Shown: positions 9,245 to 17,923, counted from the stretch's first letter. The stretch is DNA of 64,000 nt from Gemmatimonadetes bacterium 2013_60CM_65_52 (GCA_002215645.1 NGFI01000013.1:62001-126000); one strand, 5' to 3'. Made by a program: numbers and translations. Notes: generated from the letters alone by a model not told the origin.

Positions 9245-10296
9245 CGTCCATAGCCAAACCGCCTGTTCGGCATCCGCTGCTGCGCACGAACGCGCTCGGG
9301 TTGACCTTGCGCGACTATGAAGGCGCAATGTCCACTCTCTGTGCCGGATGTGGGCATGACTCCGTCACCGCCGCGTTGATACAGGCGTGCTGGGAGCTGG
9401 CGTTGCCGCCGCACAAGGCGGCGAAGATGAGCGGCATCGGCTGCTCGTCCAAGACGACCGCGTATTTCATGAAGGGCTCGCATGGGTTCAACTCCGTGCA
9501 CGGCCGCATGCCGTCGGTCACCTCTGGCGCCAGCGCCGCAAACCGGGACCTCACGTACATCGGCATCTCCGGCGACGGCGATTCGCTCTCCATCGGACTC
9601 GGCCAGCTCTCGCATGCCATCCGCCGCAACGTGCGGATGCTGTACGTCATCGACAACAATGGCGTCTACGGGTTGACCAAGGGGCAGTTCTCCGCGTCGG
9701 CCGACGTCGGCTCCACGTCAAAGAAGGGCGACGCCAACGTCCAGCAGCCCATCGACCCCGTGCTGCTCGCCCTCACACTCGGCGCCACGTTCGTGGCGCG
9801 CAGCTTCTCGGGTGACAAAGCGCAGCTGGTGCCCATCCTCAAGGCGGGGCTGTCGCACAACGGGCTCGCGCTCGTGGACGTCATCTCTCCGTGCGTGACC
9901 TTCAACGATCACGAGGGCTCCACGAAGAGCTACAAGTTCACGCGCGAGCACGAGGTGGAGATCTCATCGGCGGACTTTGTTCCGCTGCGCCGTGAGATCA
10001 CGGCGCCCGGTACGGGTGAGGAGATCATGGCCGTGACGATGCACGATGGCAGCGTGGTGCGCTTCCGGAAGACGCACGACGGATACGATCCGACGAATCG
10101 CGAGTCGGCATACATGCATGTGCGTGCGTGTCAGGATCGCGGCGAGGTGGCCACCGGACTCTTGTTCATTGACGAAAAGGGCGCCGACATGCATGCGGTT
10201 GCGCGGACGGTGACGAAGCCGCTGGTGGACCTGACACATGAAGAGCTGTGTCCCGGCAACGATGCGCTACAGGCGTTGATGGAGAGGTACCGATAG
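9241..10296 (+). CDS. korB: 2-oxoacid:ferredoxin oxidoreductase beta subunit
   Basis: The 351-residue thiamine-diphosphate-binding beta subunit. It has the STLCAGCGHD cysteine motif at the N-terminus, the Mg-TPP motif GDGDSLSIGLGQ near residue 120, followed by IDNNGVYGLTKGQ. Translation is coupled to the alpha gene by an ATGA overlap, and a much longer reading frame upstream is only a shadow of korA. Together the two genes encode the alpha2beta2-type oxidoreductase, with the upstream flavoprotein as likely redox partner. It is followed by a large inverted repeat that may end transcription. Confidence 0.92.
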   Translation: MTSIAKPPVRHPLLRTNALGLTLRDYEGAMSTLCAGCGHDSVTAALIQACWELALPPHKAAKMSGIGCSSKTTAYFMKGSHGFNSVHGRMPSVTSGASAANRDLTYIGISGDGDSLSIGLGQLSHAIRRNVRMLYVIDNNGVYGLTKGQFSASADVGSTSKKGDANVQQPIDPVLLALTLGATFVARSFSGDKAQLVPILKAGLSHNGLALVDVISPCVTFNDHEGSTKSYKFTREHEVEISSADFVPLRREITAPGTGEEIMAVTMHDGSVVRFRKTHDGYDPTNRESAYMHVRACQDRGEVATGLLFIDEKGADMHAVARTVTKPLVDLTHEELCPGNDALQALMERYR

Positions 10297-10348
10297 TTCT
10301 TGTTGTTACAGACTTCGGACGCAACGGCAGTACCCGGAGGGACCGCGA

Positions 10349-10482
10349 GTACCCGGTATCCGGCATCCTGTACGAAGGCGTATCCGGTACACGGCGGCCT
10401 TGGTCGTGCGTCACTCGCCGTATTATCTGTCGTCCGCAGTGTACCGGATACGCTCGTTTACCGAGTGCCGGATACCGGGTAC
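10349..10482. repeat. Large imperfect inverted repeat between convergent genes
   Basis: Two 44-nt arms, 10349-10392 and 10439-10482, are imperfect reverse complements. Both outer ends read GTACCCGGTATCCGGCA and both inner ends GCGTATCCGGTACAC; the mismatches cluster mid-arm. The 46-nt middle carries the TATTATCTG stretch. The element lies between the convergent korB and the 10505-11614 gene, so it may act as a bidirectional terminator or be a copy of a dispersed palindromic repeat. A short related piece, GTACCCGGAGGG, lies just upstream at 10330. Confidence 0.7.
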
Positions 10483-10504
10483 TGGCCTTCACTACTGCTG
10501 TTGC

Positions 10505-11614
10505 TTAGCGCCGTGGGCTGGCCCTCTTGCCCCCATTCCCATTTATCGGCGACTCCGTCGGCTTTGCTGGCCGGCCTGAGGGAGCGGTGCCAGGCTGCTC
10601 GTCGTGCAACACCAGCACGGGCGGGTAGACGTAGCCTACCGACGAGCGGCGCGCGCCACCGAACCAGAATCCGCGGCCATAGAACATGTTCCACGGCTCC
10701 GTGCCGAATGCATAGCGCGTTCGGTACATGCCGTACTGCCAGAGCCCGAGCCCGTACCCCCATGGGTCGTAGACCCACGCTCTGAAGATCAGCCGTTCGC
10801 CTGTGCCCTGGTCCCAGTAGTCCGAAGCGCCGCGCCCGTACGGCTCGGAGCCCCAATACCCGTACACGTCACGCGAATTTGCTTGCGTCGCCACGACCGC
10901 GTCAGTCACCGTGCCGGGCACGTTGGCGTCCGCCATCTGCCGCAGCGCGTTCGCATCGCTCGCGAACTGCTGGCCGCTTTCGACGACCCACGCCTCGAGC
11001 ACGTCCGGATCCAGGTGTTGTGAAGCCTCGATCACCGCGCTCGCCGGCACTGACGCACCGGCAACGATTCGCGCCGCGGGGATGCCGGCCGCGAGCTCGC
11101 GTATGGCGCCCGCTATCTCTGCCGGAATGGATTCGGGCAATCCGACGTCCCGGTACCGCGCAACGCGAACCACTTCGTGACCCGCCGTGGAAACGCCGCG
11201 CACGTCCACCCAATCGCCGGACGGCGTCATGGCAACGACCGCCTTTACGTGCGTGACGGCGCCGTCGCAGCTCAACTTCGAGTCGAGAAAAACGCGCCGG
11301 CCGTCGCTCGACCAGTGTCCCGATTCGCTGCCCGTGCATCCCGCGTCGCCGACCGGGTGCTCGCGCCCCGTCGCGTCGATGCTGTCGCGGTGCACGATCT
11401 TGCCGTCGGCAAGCGCGGAGATCTGCACGACGTCGCGGTTCGACGTCGGAGTGAAGCACACGATGCGCGCTCCCGACGCACGCATGTCTTCGTCGCGCTG
11501 GGCTACGGTCCAGCAGCCGTACCACGCCTGCCAGCCCGGTATCGCGGCGGTCTGCGCCGAGCACGGTACAGTGACGGCGAGTGCAGCCAGCGCGAAGCCG
11601 ACGCGGCGCAACAT
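10505..11614 (-). CDS. Secreted protein of unknown function (paralogue of the next gene)
   Basis: A 369-residue protein with a clear signal peptide (MLRRVGFALAALAVTVPCSAQ). The mature N-terminus carries GWQAWYGCW, and paired cysteines recur (VCFTP, GCTGS, SCDG), suggesting disulphides in the periplasm or outside. The middle has a HEAT-like helical stretch (ASQHLDPDVLEAWVVESGQQF). The C-terminus is rich in G/Y/W, and ends in a Pro/Lys/Arg tail. The same layout is seen in the neighbouring 11630-12835 protein, so the two arose by tandem duplication. No catalytic motif is recognised and no function is assigned. Confidence 0.85.
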   Translation of the reverse strand: MLRRVGFALAALAVTVPCSAQTAAIPGWQAWYGCWTVAQRDEDMRASGARIVCFTPTSNRDVVQISALADGKIVHRDSIDATGREHPVGDAGCTGSESGHWSSDGRRVFLDSKLSCDGAVTHVKAVVAMTPSGDWVDVRGVSTAGHEVVRVARYRDVGLPESIPAEIAGAIRELAAGIPAARIVAGASVPASAVIEASQHLDPDVLEAWVVESGQQFASDANALRQMADANVPGTVTDAVVATQANSRDVYGYWGSEPYGRGASDYWDQGTGERLIFRAWVYDPWGYGLGLWQYGMYRTRYAFGTEPWNMFYGRGFWFGGARRSSVGYVYPPVLVLHDEQPGTAPSGRPAKPTESPINGNGGKRASPRR

Positions 11615-11629
11615 GACTACCTCGCCCGG

Positions 11630-12835
11630 TCAGGGCCTGGCGTGAGCCGTGCGTTCCGAACTGGTGGACGAGTTGGAGGACGAGGAAGACGAAGAGGACG
11701 AGGAGGACGCCGGCGCTGTCGAAGCGGTCGGCTGTGCCGCTGGCGCGCGGTCGCGCGTTGTCGCCGTGCGTCCAGTGTTCTCCGTGCCGCCGTTCTGCGT
11801 GTAGCCACGTCCCTTCACGACCTGACCGTGCGGGCCATCCCCGCTGCCGTTGATCACGATGATCGGCGGCGAATAGAATCCACCCCCATATCCGTAGCCG
11901 TATCCATAACGGCCATACCCGTTGTACAAGCCGTTGTAGAGGTAGTAGTCATACGGCGAGTACCCGTAGCCGTATCCATAGCCGTAGCGGGAGCGATAAC
12001 CGTACGGGTCGTACGTCGGGTAGATCGCCGTGACGATGCGCTGGCCCGTGACGTGGTCCTCACCCGACTCGGCGCGAGCCACGTGGAACGACTCCGGATT
12101 CGAGACTGCGACCATTGCATCTGTAATCCGCGCGGGAACGCCCGCGTCGGCAAGCGACACCAGCGTCGCCGCATCCAGCCGGAACGGTTGTCCGCGCTCC
12201 ATGATCCACGCTTCGACGACGCCTGCATCGGCATTCCGCGCCGCTTCAGTGACGGCGGCCGGACCCACCGGCGCACCAGCGGCGATGCGTGCTGCGGGGA
12301 TTGCCGTCAGCTTCGCGCCTCCGAGTGAATCGAACGACGCGGGTGTCTGCACCGCGCGATAGCGCGCGACGCGCACGTTCTCGCCCTCGCCCGCTTGAAT
12401 GCCACGCGCCTCGATCCACTCGCCTTGCGGCGTCATCGACAGGATTGCGGACGTGGTGCTGCGCAACCCATCGCAGGTCGTCGCGGACCTGAGATACACG
12501 CGCCGCTGATCGGCCGACCACCGCGCCGACTGCACGCCCGTGCAGTTCTTCGTGGCGACGGCGTGCTCGGTGCCGCTCGCGTCGATGGTGTCGCGCGAGA
12601 GAAGCTTCGTCTCCCCCAGCGTCGTGATCTCCACCGCGTCGGGGCTCGACGTCGGCGCGACGCAGACCACCGGCGCGACCCTGAAGTCCACGAGCGTTTG
12701 CCCGGGCGCGGATGCTGTCCAGCACCCGACCCATGCCTGCCATCCGGATGCCTGCGCGGCCGCCGGCGTGGCGGAAACGATGCTCAGCATGCCGGCGAAA
12801 GCGGCGGCGGCGAGCGCGGGAGTGAAAGTCTTCAT
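11630..12835 (-). CDS. Secreted protein with YG-rich and poly-Ser C-terminus (tandem paralogue)
   Basis: A 401-residue exported protein starting MKTFTPALAAAAFAGMLS with a signal peptide ending near AAAQA; a longer frame to 12934 runs into the upstream gene and is not preferred. It shares with the 10505-11614 product the motif GWQAWVGCW, the cysteine pattern (VCVAP, NCTG, TCDG) and the helical block with ARNADAGVVEAWIMERGQPF. The later part holds repeats of YGYGYGY and a run of about eleven serines near the end, encoded by imperfect DNA repeats at roughly 11660-11720 and 11880-12000. Function is unknown; an outer-surface or envelope stress role is only a guess. Confidence 0.83.
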   Translation of the reverse strand: MKTFTPALAAAAFAGMLSIVSATPAAAQASGWQAWVGCWTASAPGQTLVDFRVAPVVCVAPTSSPDAVEITTLGETKLLSRDTIDASGTEHAVATKNCTGVQSARWSADQRRVYLRSATTCDGLRSTTSAILSMTPQGEWIEARGIQAGEGENVRVARYRAVQTPASFDSLGGAKLTAIPAARIAAGAPVGPAAVTEAARNADAGVVEAWIMERGQPFRLDAATLVSLADAGVPARITDAMVAVSNPESFHVARAESGEDHVTGQRIVTAIYPTYDPYGYRSRYGYGYGYGYSPYDYYLYNGLYNGYGRYGYGYGYGGGFYSPPIIVINGSGDGPHGQVVKGRGYTQNGGTENTGRTATTRDRAPAAQPTASTAPASSSSSSSSSSSNSSTSSERTAHARP

Positions 12836-12860
12836 CGTCCTTTCCTCGTGAGGATGCCGA

Positions 12861-13619
12861 CTACATGCGAATGGTGAGCCCAACGGTTGCTTGAACGCCG
12901 GACAGATCGACCTTGTTGTATCCCGATCCGGCAAAATCCTGCGTCACCGAGCCGCGCGCCCAGATGTATCGCGCTTCAGTGGTGAGCGCGAGGGCGGGGG
13001 TGAGCGAGACGTCGAAGCCGCCCGCGCCCTGGACCGCCGGCGTCCACTCGCTGCTGGTGAACGTGCTCGGGAATACGTTGCTCGTCCGGAAATCCACGAA
13101 GTCGCCCTTCTGCTCGAACTTGTAGAACATCGTGCCGGCGCCAGCCGCCACCCATGGCACCGCGTGGGCGGGAATCCATGCCAGCCGGCCGATGGCGCGG
13201 CCCGGCGGCGTGAGGTAGTAGCGGATGCTCGCCATGATGGGAACACGCTCGAACAGCGTGGTCTGCTCGATGGGCAGGTTGTTGTTGTCGATGAAGTGGC
13301 GGAACTCCGAGCCCTTCGAGGCGCGTGAGTAGGACGCGTCCACCGAGATGTCCCAGCGGTCGGCCATCATCACACCCACCTCAATGCCGGCGGCGAGACC
13401 GCTGAAGTCTCTTCGGCTCAGCGTGAGGTTCGTCACCGCGTCGTCGAAGATGTCGCTGCGTGCGGACGCCATCGCGTACCCGCCGCGAAGGGTGATGCGC
13501 GCTTCGGGCGCGTGAAAGAGATATCCGTTGCCCGCGTGTTGTGCGGATGCGCCGCGGGCGCCGGCGGCGGTGAACACGGCGGCGAGCGCAATGGTGATGG
13601 CGCGAGGGGTGGTACGCAT
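12861..13619 (-). CDS. Outer-membrane beta-barrel protein
   Basis: A 252-residue protein with signal peptide (cleavage near GASAQ) and alternating aromatic/small residues typical of an 8-12 strand barrel: ITLRGGYAMASARSDIF, WDISVDASYSRAS, IMASIRYYLTP, TPAVQGAGGFDVSLT, ending VQATVGLTIRM. It resembles OmpW/OmpA-like small barrels with no periplasmic domain. It is the first gene of a minus-strand group with the two paralogous secreted proteins, separated from the next by 25 bases. It may form a small pore or simply an outer-membrane anchor for the pair. Confidence 0.8.
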   Translation of the reverse strand: MRTTPRAITIALAAVFTAAGARGASAQHAGNGYLFHAPEARITLRGGYAMASARSDIFDDAVTNLTLSRRDFSGLAAGIEVGVMMADRWDISVDASYSRASKGSEFRHFIDNNNLPIEQTTLFERVPIMASIRYYLTPPGRAIGRLAWIPAHAVPWVAAGAGTMFYKFEQKGDFVDFRTSNVFPSTFTSSEWTPAVQGAGGFDVSLTPALALTTEARYIWARGSVTQDFAGSGYNKVDLSGVQATVGLTIRM

Positions 13620-13744
13620 GGACAGGGTACCCGTGCTGAAAGTGTGTGTTCCGCCCGGTGGTGGAGGGCCGATACCCGGCCGCGCCGCGTTGTCTGCAAT
13701 TTAGTATGCAATCGCGGGGCCCGATGTCAATAGGGACGTCAAGC

Positions 13745-13797
13745 ATTGACTTGCCGCATCGCACGTGTGGTATTGTTCCGTTTCCGAACAATCGTCA
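13745..13797 (+). promoter_or_regulatory. Promoter with GTTC-N7-GAAC palindrome upstream of the first uronate operon
   Basis: A TTGACT (13746-13751) and TATTGT (13771-13776) pair form a plausible but widely spaced (19 nt) promoter. Overlapping the -10, TTGTTC and GAACAA (13773-13778 and 13786-13791) make an inverted repeat with a 7-nt centre, ending six bases before the ATG. A protein bound there would block transcription. The core GTTC-N7-GAAC is shared with the palindrome upstream of uxaC at 54718-54732. Confidence 0.55.
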
Positions 13798-14145
13798 ATG
13801 AGCGACCAACATCCCTTCATCTCCGCCCACGAAATCGGCTGGGAAGTCATGGCGCACGGCGTCAAACGCCAAGTACTCGGCCATGGTAGCGACCTCATGG
13901 TCGTCCGCGTTGAGTTCGAGAAAGACGCCATCGGCAGCATCCACCAGCATCCGCATCGCCAGGCGACCTTCGTCGCCCTGGGCCGGTTCTTCGTTACCGT
14001 CGGGGACGAGCAGCGGGAGCTGAGCGCAGGCGACACATTCTACGCCGAGTCGGATCAGCCCCACGGTGTTCGTGCGCTGGAGCGAGGCACGCTCATCGAC
14101 GTGTTCACGCCCATCCGCCAGGAGTTCCTGTCGCCAGTAGCCTGA
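13798..14145 (+). CDS. kdgF: KdgF-like cupin (unsaturated uronate ring-opening)
   Basis: A 115-residue single-domain cupin with metal ligands in HQHPHRQ, the strand GRFFVTVGDE, GDTFYAESDQPHGV and the family-typical ending LIDVFTPIRQEFL. KdgF proteins speed the linearisation of 4,5-unsaturated monouronates to 5-keto-4-deoxyuronate, the substrate of KduI. The start at 13798 is preferred over 13765 because the earlier one lies in the promoter. It leads an operon with uxuA, a polyuronide lyase and an unsaturated glucuronyl hydrolase, which fits this role well. The operator-like palindrome abuts the start codon. Confidence 0.82.
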   Translation: MSDQHPFISAHEIGWEVMAHGVKRQVLGHGSDLMVVRVEFEKDAIGSIHQHPHRQATFVALGRFFVTVGDEQRELSAGDTFYAESDQPHGVRALERGTLIDVFTPIRQEFLSPVA

Positions 14146-14170
14146 CGGCGAGAGCCCTTTCCCGCAGATC

Positions 14171-15208
14171 ATGATCATGACGTTCCGGTGGTTCGGCGCG
14201 GACGACCCCATCCCGCTGAAGCACATCAGACAGATTCCGGGTGTCACCGGTGTCGTCAGCGCGCTGTACGACATCCCCGTCGGCGACGCGTGGCCCAGAG
14301 CTCGGCTCGAGCGCCTTGTCGCCGACGTCGACGAGGCTGGCCTCACGCTTTCGGTCGTCGAGAGCATTCCCGTGCACGAGGACATCAAGCTCGGCCGCCC
14401 GACGCGCGATCGCCTCGTGGACCAGTACGCCGAGAGCGTGCAGCACATGGGCGAGCTGGGCATTCCCGTGCTCTGCTACAACTTCATGCCGATCTTCGAC
14501 TGGACACGCACCGATCTCGCCATGGTGCAGCCCGATGGATCGACGGCGCTGGCATATGACGACGCCGCGCTTTCCCGCATCGACCTCTCGCGCGGCACGG
14601 GCGATCTGCCTGGTTGGGCGACCGCCTATGACGCCACGACACTTGGCGCACTGCTCGCCGCATATAAGGAAGTAGACGCCGAGCGTCTCTGGGAGAATTT
14701 CGCGTATTTTCTCGAGCGCGTCGTGCCCGTGGCGCAGAGCGTCGGCGTGAAGATGGCCATTCATCCGGACGATCCACCCTGGCCCATCTTCGGTCTGCCG
14801 CGGATCATCACCGACGGCGCCGCGTTCGATCGGCTCACGCGAATCGTCGACCTTCCCGCCAATGGCGTCACGTTCTGCTCCGGGTCACTCGGCGCCGCGC
14901 CCTCGAACGATCTGCCCGCCATCGTGCGCAGCATCGGAGGCCGCGGCCGAATTCACTTTGCGCATTGCCGCAACGTGAAGTGGACCGGCGACCGCAGGTT
15001 CAACGAAGCGCCGCATCCGTCGCGCTTCGGCGACGTGGACATGCATGCGGTGTTGAAGGCACTCCATGAGACCGGCTTCTCCGGCCCGATGCGTCCGGAT
15101 CACGGGCGCATGATCTGGGGCGAGACCGGACGTCCCGGTTACGGACTGTACGACCGCGCACTGGGCGCCACGTATCTGCAAGGGCTTTGGGAGGGGATCA
15201 CGCGATGA
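14171..15208 (+). CDS. uxuA: Mannonate dehydratase
   Basis: A 345-residue enzyme of the UxuA family, converting D-mannonate to 2-keto-3-deoxygluconate in glucuronate breakdown. The start has the typical FRWFG sequence, followed by PGVTGVVSALYDIPVG and SVVESIPVHEDIK. Metal-binding residues are visible in AIHPDDPPWPIFGLPRI, CSGSLG, HFAHCRNVK and PMRPDHGR. Its length matches the short (about 350-residue) branch rather than the 394-residue E. coli form. Either the ATG at 14171 or 14177 may start translation. Its stop overlaps the next gene by four bases. Confidence 0.93.
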   Translation: MIMTFRWFGADDPIPLKHIRQIPGVTGVVSALYDIPVGDAWPRARLERLVADVDEAGLTLSVVESIPVHEDIKLGRPTRDRLVDQYAESVQHMGELGIPVLCYNFMPIFDWTRTDLAMVQPDGSTALAYDDAALSRIDLSRGTGDLPGWATAYDATTLGALLAAYKEVDAERLWENFAYFLERVVPVAQSVGVKMAIHPDDPPWPIFGLPRIITDGAAFDRLTRIVDLPANGVTFCSGSLGAAPSNDLPAIVRSIGGRGRIHFAHCRNVKWTGDRRFNEAPHPSRFGDVDMHAVLKALHETGFSGPMRPDHGRMIWGETGRPGYGLYDRALGATYLQGLWEGITR

Positions 15209-16416
15209 CGATTCTTCGTGGCCTCGTGCTCGTCGCGACGTTCGCGTTGGCGCCTGGAAGCGCACGGGCACAGACACCTTCGACGATTCTTTTGCGCGGT
15301 GACCGCCTCGCAGAATCGAAGCGCCGGCTCGCCGCTGGCGATGCGGCCATGAAGGAGAGTGTGGCCATTCTCATCGACAGCGCGCGCTCTGCACTCGATG
15401 CGACGCCCGTATCCGTGATGGAGAAGCGTCATGTTCCGCCGAGTGGGAACAAGCACGACTTCATGAGCATGGCGCCGTATTGGTGGCCGGACAGCACCAA
15501 GCCTGGCGGACTCCCCTTCGTTCGTCACGACGGCCTCGTGTATCCCGAGAGTCGCGTGGATCACGACGGCATGCGTCTCCAGAAGATGATCAACCGTGTA
15601 GAGGCACTCGCGTTCGCGTACTACTTCACCGGTGACGAACGCTATGCCGGCGCCGGAGTGCGACATCTCCGCGTGTTCTTTCTGGATACCGCTACGCGCA
15701 TGAACCCGAACCTCGAGTACGCGCAGGCCGTGCTCGGCATAAACACCGGGCGTGGCACCGGCATCATCGACACCGAGATGCTTCCGCGCGTGCTCGATGC
15801 CATTCGTCTCCTGGAGGCATCGTCGTCGCTCACCGGTGACGACAGGCGCGGCCTGACCGCGTGGTCCCGCGATTACCTGAAATGGCTTCGTGAGAGCGCC
15901 AACGGAAAGGACGAGCAGGCGGCGAAGAACAATCACGGCACCTTCTATGACGAGCAGGTCGTGTCGCTCGCGCTCTTTGTCGGCGACACCGCGTTCGCTC
16001 GAGACGTCATCACACACAGCGTGATCGAGCGCATTGCAACGCAGATCCAGCCAGACGGACGTCTGCCACTCGAGATCGCGCGTACGAGGCCACTGCATTA
16101 CAGCGTCTTCGATCTCGACGCGTTCACCATGCTCGCCGAGCTGTCGCGGCATGTGGGTGTCGACCTGTGGCACTATGCGTCGCCAACAGGAGGGAGCATT
16201 GCCAAGGCGTTGCAGTTCGTCGCGCCCTATGCCGATCCCTCCGTGAAATTCCCCTTCTCGGCCGTTCGCGAGGAGGGCAACGACGTCTTCTTGCGTCCGT
16301 TCATGCGCGCAAGTGCTGTTCTTGGTGATCCTGTTTTTGCGCGCGTGCTCGAACAGGTGTCTCGCACCGCCAGGCAGCGCGACTTTTCGCGCTTCGGTTT
16401 TCCGGGGATCATATGA
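15205..16416 (+). CDS. PL5-type alginate/polyuronate lyase family protein
   Basis: A 403-residue secreted protein with signal peptide ending GSARAQ. The central region has the PL5 alginate-lyase signature around NNHGTFYDEQ (near residue 233), preceded by PYWWPD and by ALGINTGRGTGIIDTE. It should cleave beta-linked uronic acid polymers by elimination in the periplasm. Members of this family act on alginate, and some also on glucuronan or hyaluronan, so the polymer is not certain. The start is fixed by the ATGA overlap with uxuA; an earlier ATG at 15187 lies inside uxuA. The gene is coupled in turn to the GH88 gene. Confidence 0.85.
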   Translation: MTILRGLVLVATFALAPGSARAQTPSTILLRGDRLAESKRRLAAGDAAMKESVAILIDSARSALDATPVSVMEKRHVPPSGNKHDFMSMAPYWWPDSTKPGGLPFVRHDGLVYPESRVDHDGMRLQKMINRVEALAFAYYFTGDERYAGAGVRHLRVFFLDTATRMNPNLEYAQAVLGINTGRGTGIIDTEMLPRVLDAIRLLEASSSLTGDDRRGLTAWSRDYLKWLRESANGKDEQAAKNNHGTFYDEQVVSLALFVGDTAFARDVITHSVIERIATQIQPDGRLPLEIARTRPLHYSVFDLDAFTMLAELSRHVGVDLWHYASPTGGSIAKALQFVAPYADPSVKFPFSAVREEGNDVFLRPFMRASAVLGDPVFARVLEQVSRTARQRDFSRFGFPGII

Positions 16417-17639
16417 TGCGTCGCTCGTTGGTCGTATTCGGATGGCTGTGTCAGGCAGCGCTCGCTGCGTGTGCTTCTGCGGGAAGCAGACCAGTGGCGG
16501 ATACCGACGTCTCCATGGACGACCTCGTGGCCCGTGCCATGGATCGTGCGTCCGCGCAGCTTCGCCGCACCGCAACCACACTCGATCCCGCGAACGGCTA
16601 TCCGCGTGCGACCCGTGCCGACGGAAGCTGGGAGCAGCGGCCGGCCAATCAGTGGACCAGCGGGTTCTTCGCCGGCACGCTGTGGTACATGGCTCATGCG
16701 ACGCACGACCCTGAGTGGCGCACATTGGCCGAGCGGTGGACGGTGGGGCTGGAAAGCAACAAGAACATCAGGACCACCCACGACCTCGGCTTCATGATCT
16801 TCAACAGCTTCGGTCATGGGTATCTCGTCACTGGCGATCGTCATTACCGCGATGTCGTGATGGAGGCGAGCCGGTCGCTGGCGACGCGGTACAATCCCAC
16901 GGTGGGTGCGATCAAGTCGTGGGAGACCGGGAACGCAAACGATGCGCGTCGCACGTGGAAGTTTCCCGTCATCGTCGACAATCTCATGAACCTGGAGCTG
17001 CTGTTCTGGGCGGGCGCTCATGGTGGCGACGCCGCGTGGGTGCAGATGGCCGGGCAGCATGCGTTGACGTCGGGCCGAGCGCACGTGCGTCCCGACGGCA
17101 GCACCGCGCATGTTGCGCTGTTCGATCCTGCCACCGGCGCGCTCGAGAAGACCGTCACTTGGCAAGGGTACTCGGACAGCTCTGCGTGGGCGCGCGGCCA
17201 GGCGTGGGCCATCCATGGATTGACCGCCGCGTACCGGCATACTCGGAATCCCGAGCTGCTCGATCGTGCGCAGCGCGCGGCTGACTGGTTCATCGCGCAT
17301 TTGCCTGAGGATCGCATGCCCTATTGGGACTTCCGCGATCCGGCCATTCCAGCCGCACGCCGCGATGCGTCTGCGGCGGCGATTGCGGCGTCGGGATTGT
17401 ATGACCTGGCGCGGCGGACACAGGACGTGACGCGTGCGGCCGGGTATCGGGCGGCGGCGGATCGGATGCTACGCTCGCTCGCGACCAAGTACATGGCGCC
17501 GGCGACGCCGAATGGGGCTGTGCTCGCGCATTCGACCGGCGGCAAGCCGCAGAACGTCGAGGTGGACGTCGGGCTGTCCTATGCCGACTACTATTTCGTG
17601 GAGGCGCTGCTGCGCCACTCCGGGAATTTTCTGGAGTGA
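16413..17639 (+). CDS. GH88 unsaturated glucuronyl hydrolase, lipoprotein
   Basis: A 408-residue glycoside hydrolase with a lipoprotein-type signal (LAACAS lipobox near residue 20). It has the UGL-family pattern: NQWTSGFFAGTLWYMA, TTHDLGFMIFNSFG with the first catalytic Asp, VIVDNLMNLELLFW with the second, and GYSDSSAWARGQAWAIHG. The enzyme releases 4-deoxy-unsaturated uronic acid from the non-reducing end of lyase-made oligosaccharides by vinyl-ether hydration. It overlaps the lyase gene by four bases and closes the operon; its product is the natural substrate for the KdgF-like cupin encoded first. Confidence 0.92.
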   Translation: MMRRSLVVFGWLCQAALAACASAGSRPVADTDVSMDDLVARAMDRASAQLRRTATTLDPANGYPRATRADGSWEQRPANQWTSGFFAGTLWYMAHATHDPEWRTLAERWTVGLESNKNIRTTHDLGFMIFNSFGHGYLVTGDRHYRDVVMEASRSLATRYNPTVGAIKSWETGNANDARRTWKFPVIVDNLMNLELLFWAGAHGGDAAWVQMAGQHALTSGRAHVRPDGSTAHVALFDPATGALEKTVTWQGYSDSSAWARGQAWAIHGLTAAYRHTRNPELLDRAQRAADWFIAHLPEDRMPYWDFRDPAIPAARRDASAAAIAASGLYDLARRTQDVTRAAGYRAAADRMLRSLATKYMAPATPNGAVLAHSTGGKPQNVEVDVGLSYADYYFVEALLRHSGNFLE

Positions 17640-17812
17640 CCTGGTGTGGCCGTGCTCGTCTTTCAGCGGGACGAGCGGTTTGACAGAGGGCCTCCGTTCA
17701 CTCATATTTCTGTCCATGAACGACATGCGGCGAAACTTTTCGAATAATTCGAATAATCGGAACTCCAATCGGAGAGCCGGCTAGCGCACGCGCGTCGAGG
17801 ATCGATGCACAG

Positions 17813-17845
17813 CGCCCGCCGGCACAGAGCCAGCGGGCGTTTTTG
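17813..17845 (+). terminator. Rho-independent terminator before tRNA-Asn
   Basis: CGCCCGC (17813) pairs with GCGGGCG (17833-17839), with an inner GGC/GCC extension, and is followed by a run of five T. It lies after the GH88 operon and immediately upstream of the tRNA, so it probably ends the uronate operon transcript. Confidence 0.75.
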
Positions 17846-17850
17846 TTTGA

Positions 17851-17923
17851 TGGGGTGTAGATCAACTGGCAGATCGCCTGACTGTTAATCAGGAAGTTGC
17901 AGGTTCGAGTCCTGCCGCCCCAG
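17851..17923 (+). tRNA. tRNA-Asn (GTT)
   Basis: A complete cloverleaf: acceptor TGGGGTG pairs with CGCCCCA plus discriminator G, the anticodon stem CCTGA/TCAGG holds loop CTGTTAA with anticodon GTT, and the T arm GCAGG-TTCGAGT-CCTGC is perfect. No CCA is encoded. Its 3' part is repeated at 23448-23491, which marks it as the integration site of the following island. Confidence 0.95.
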
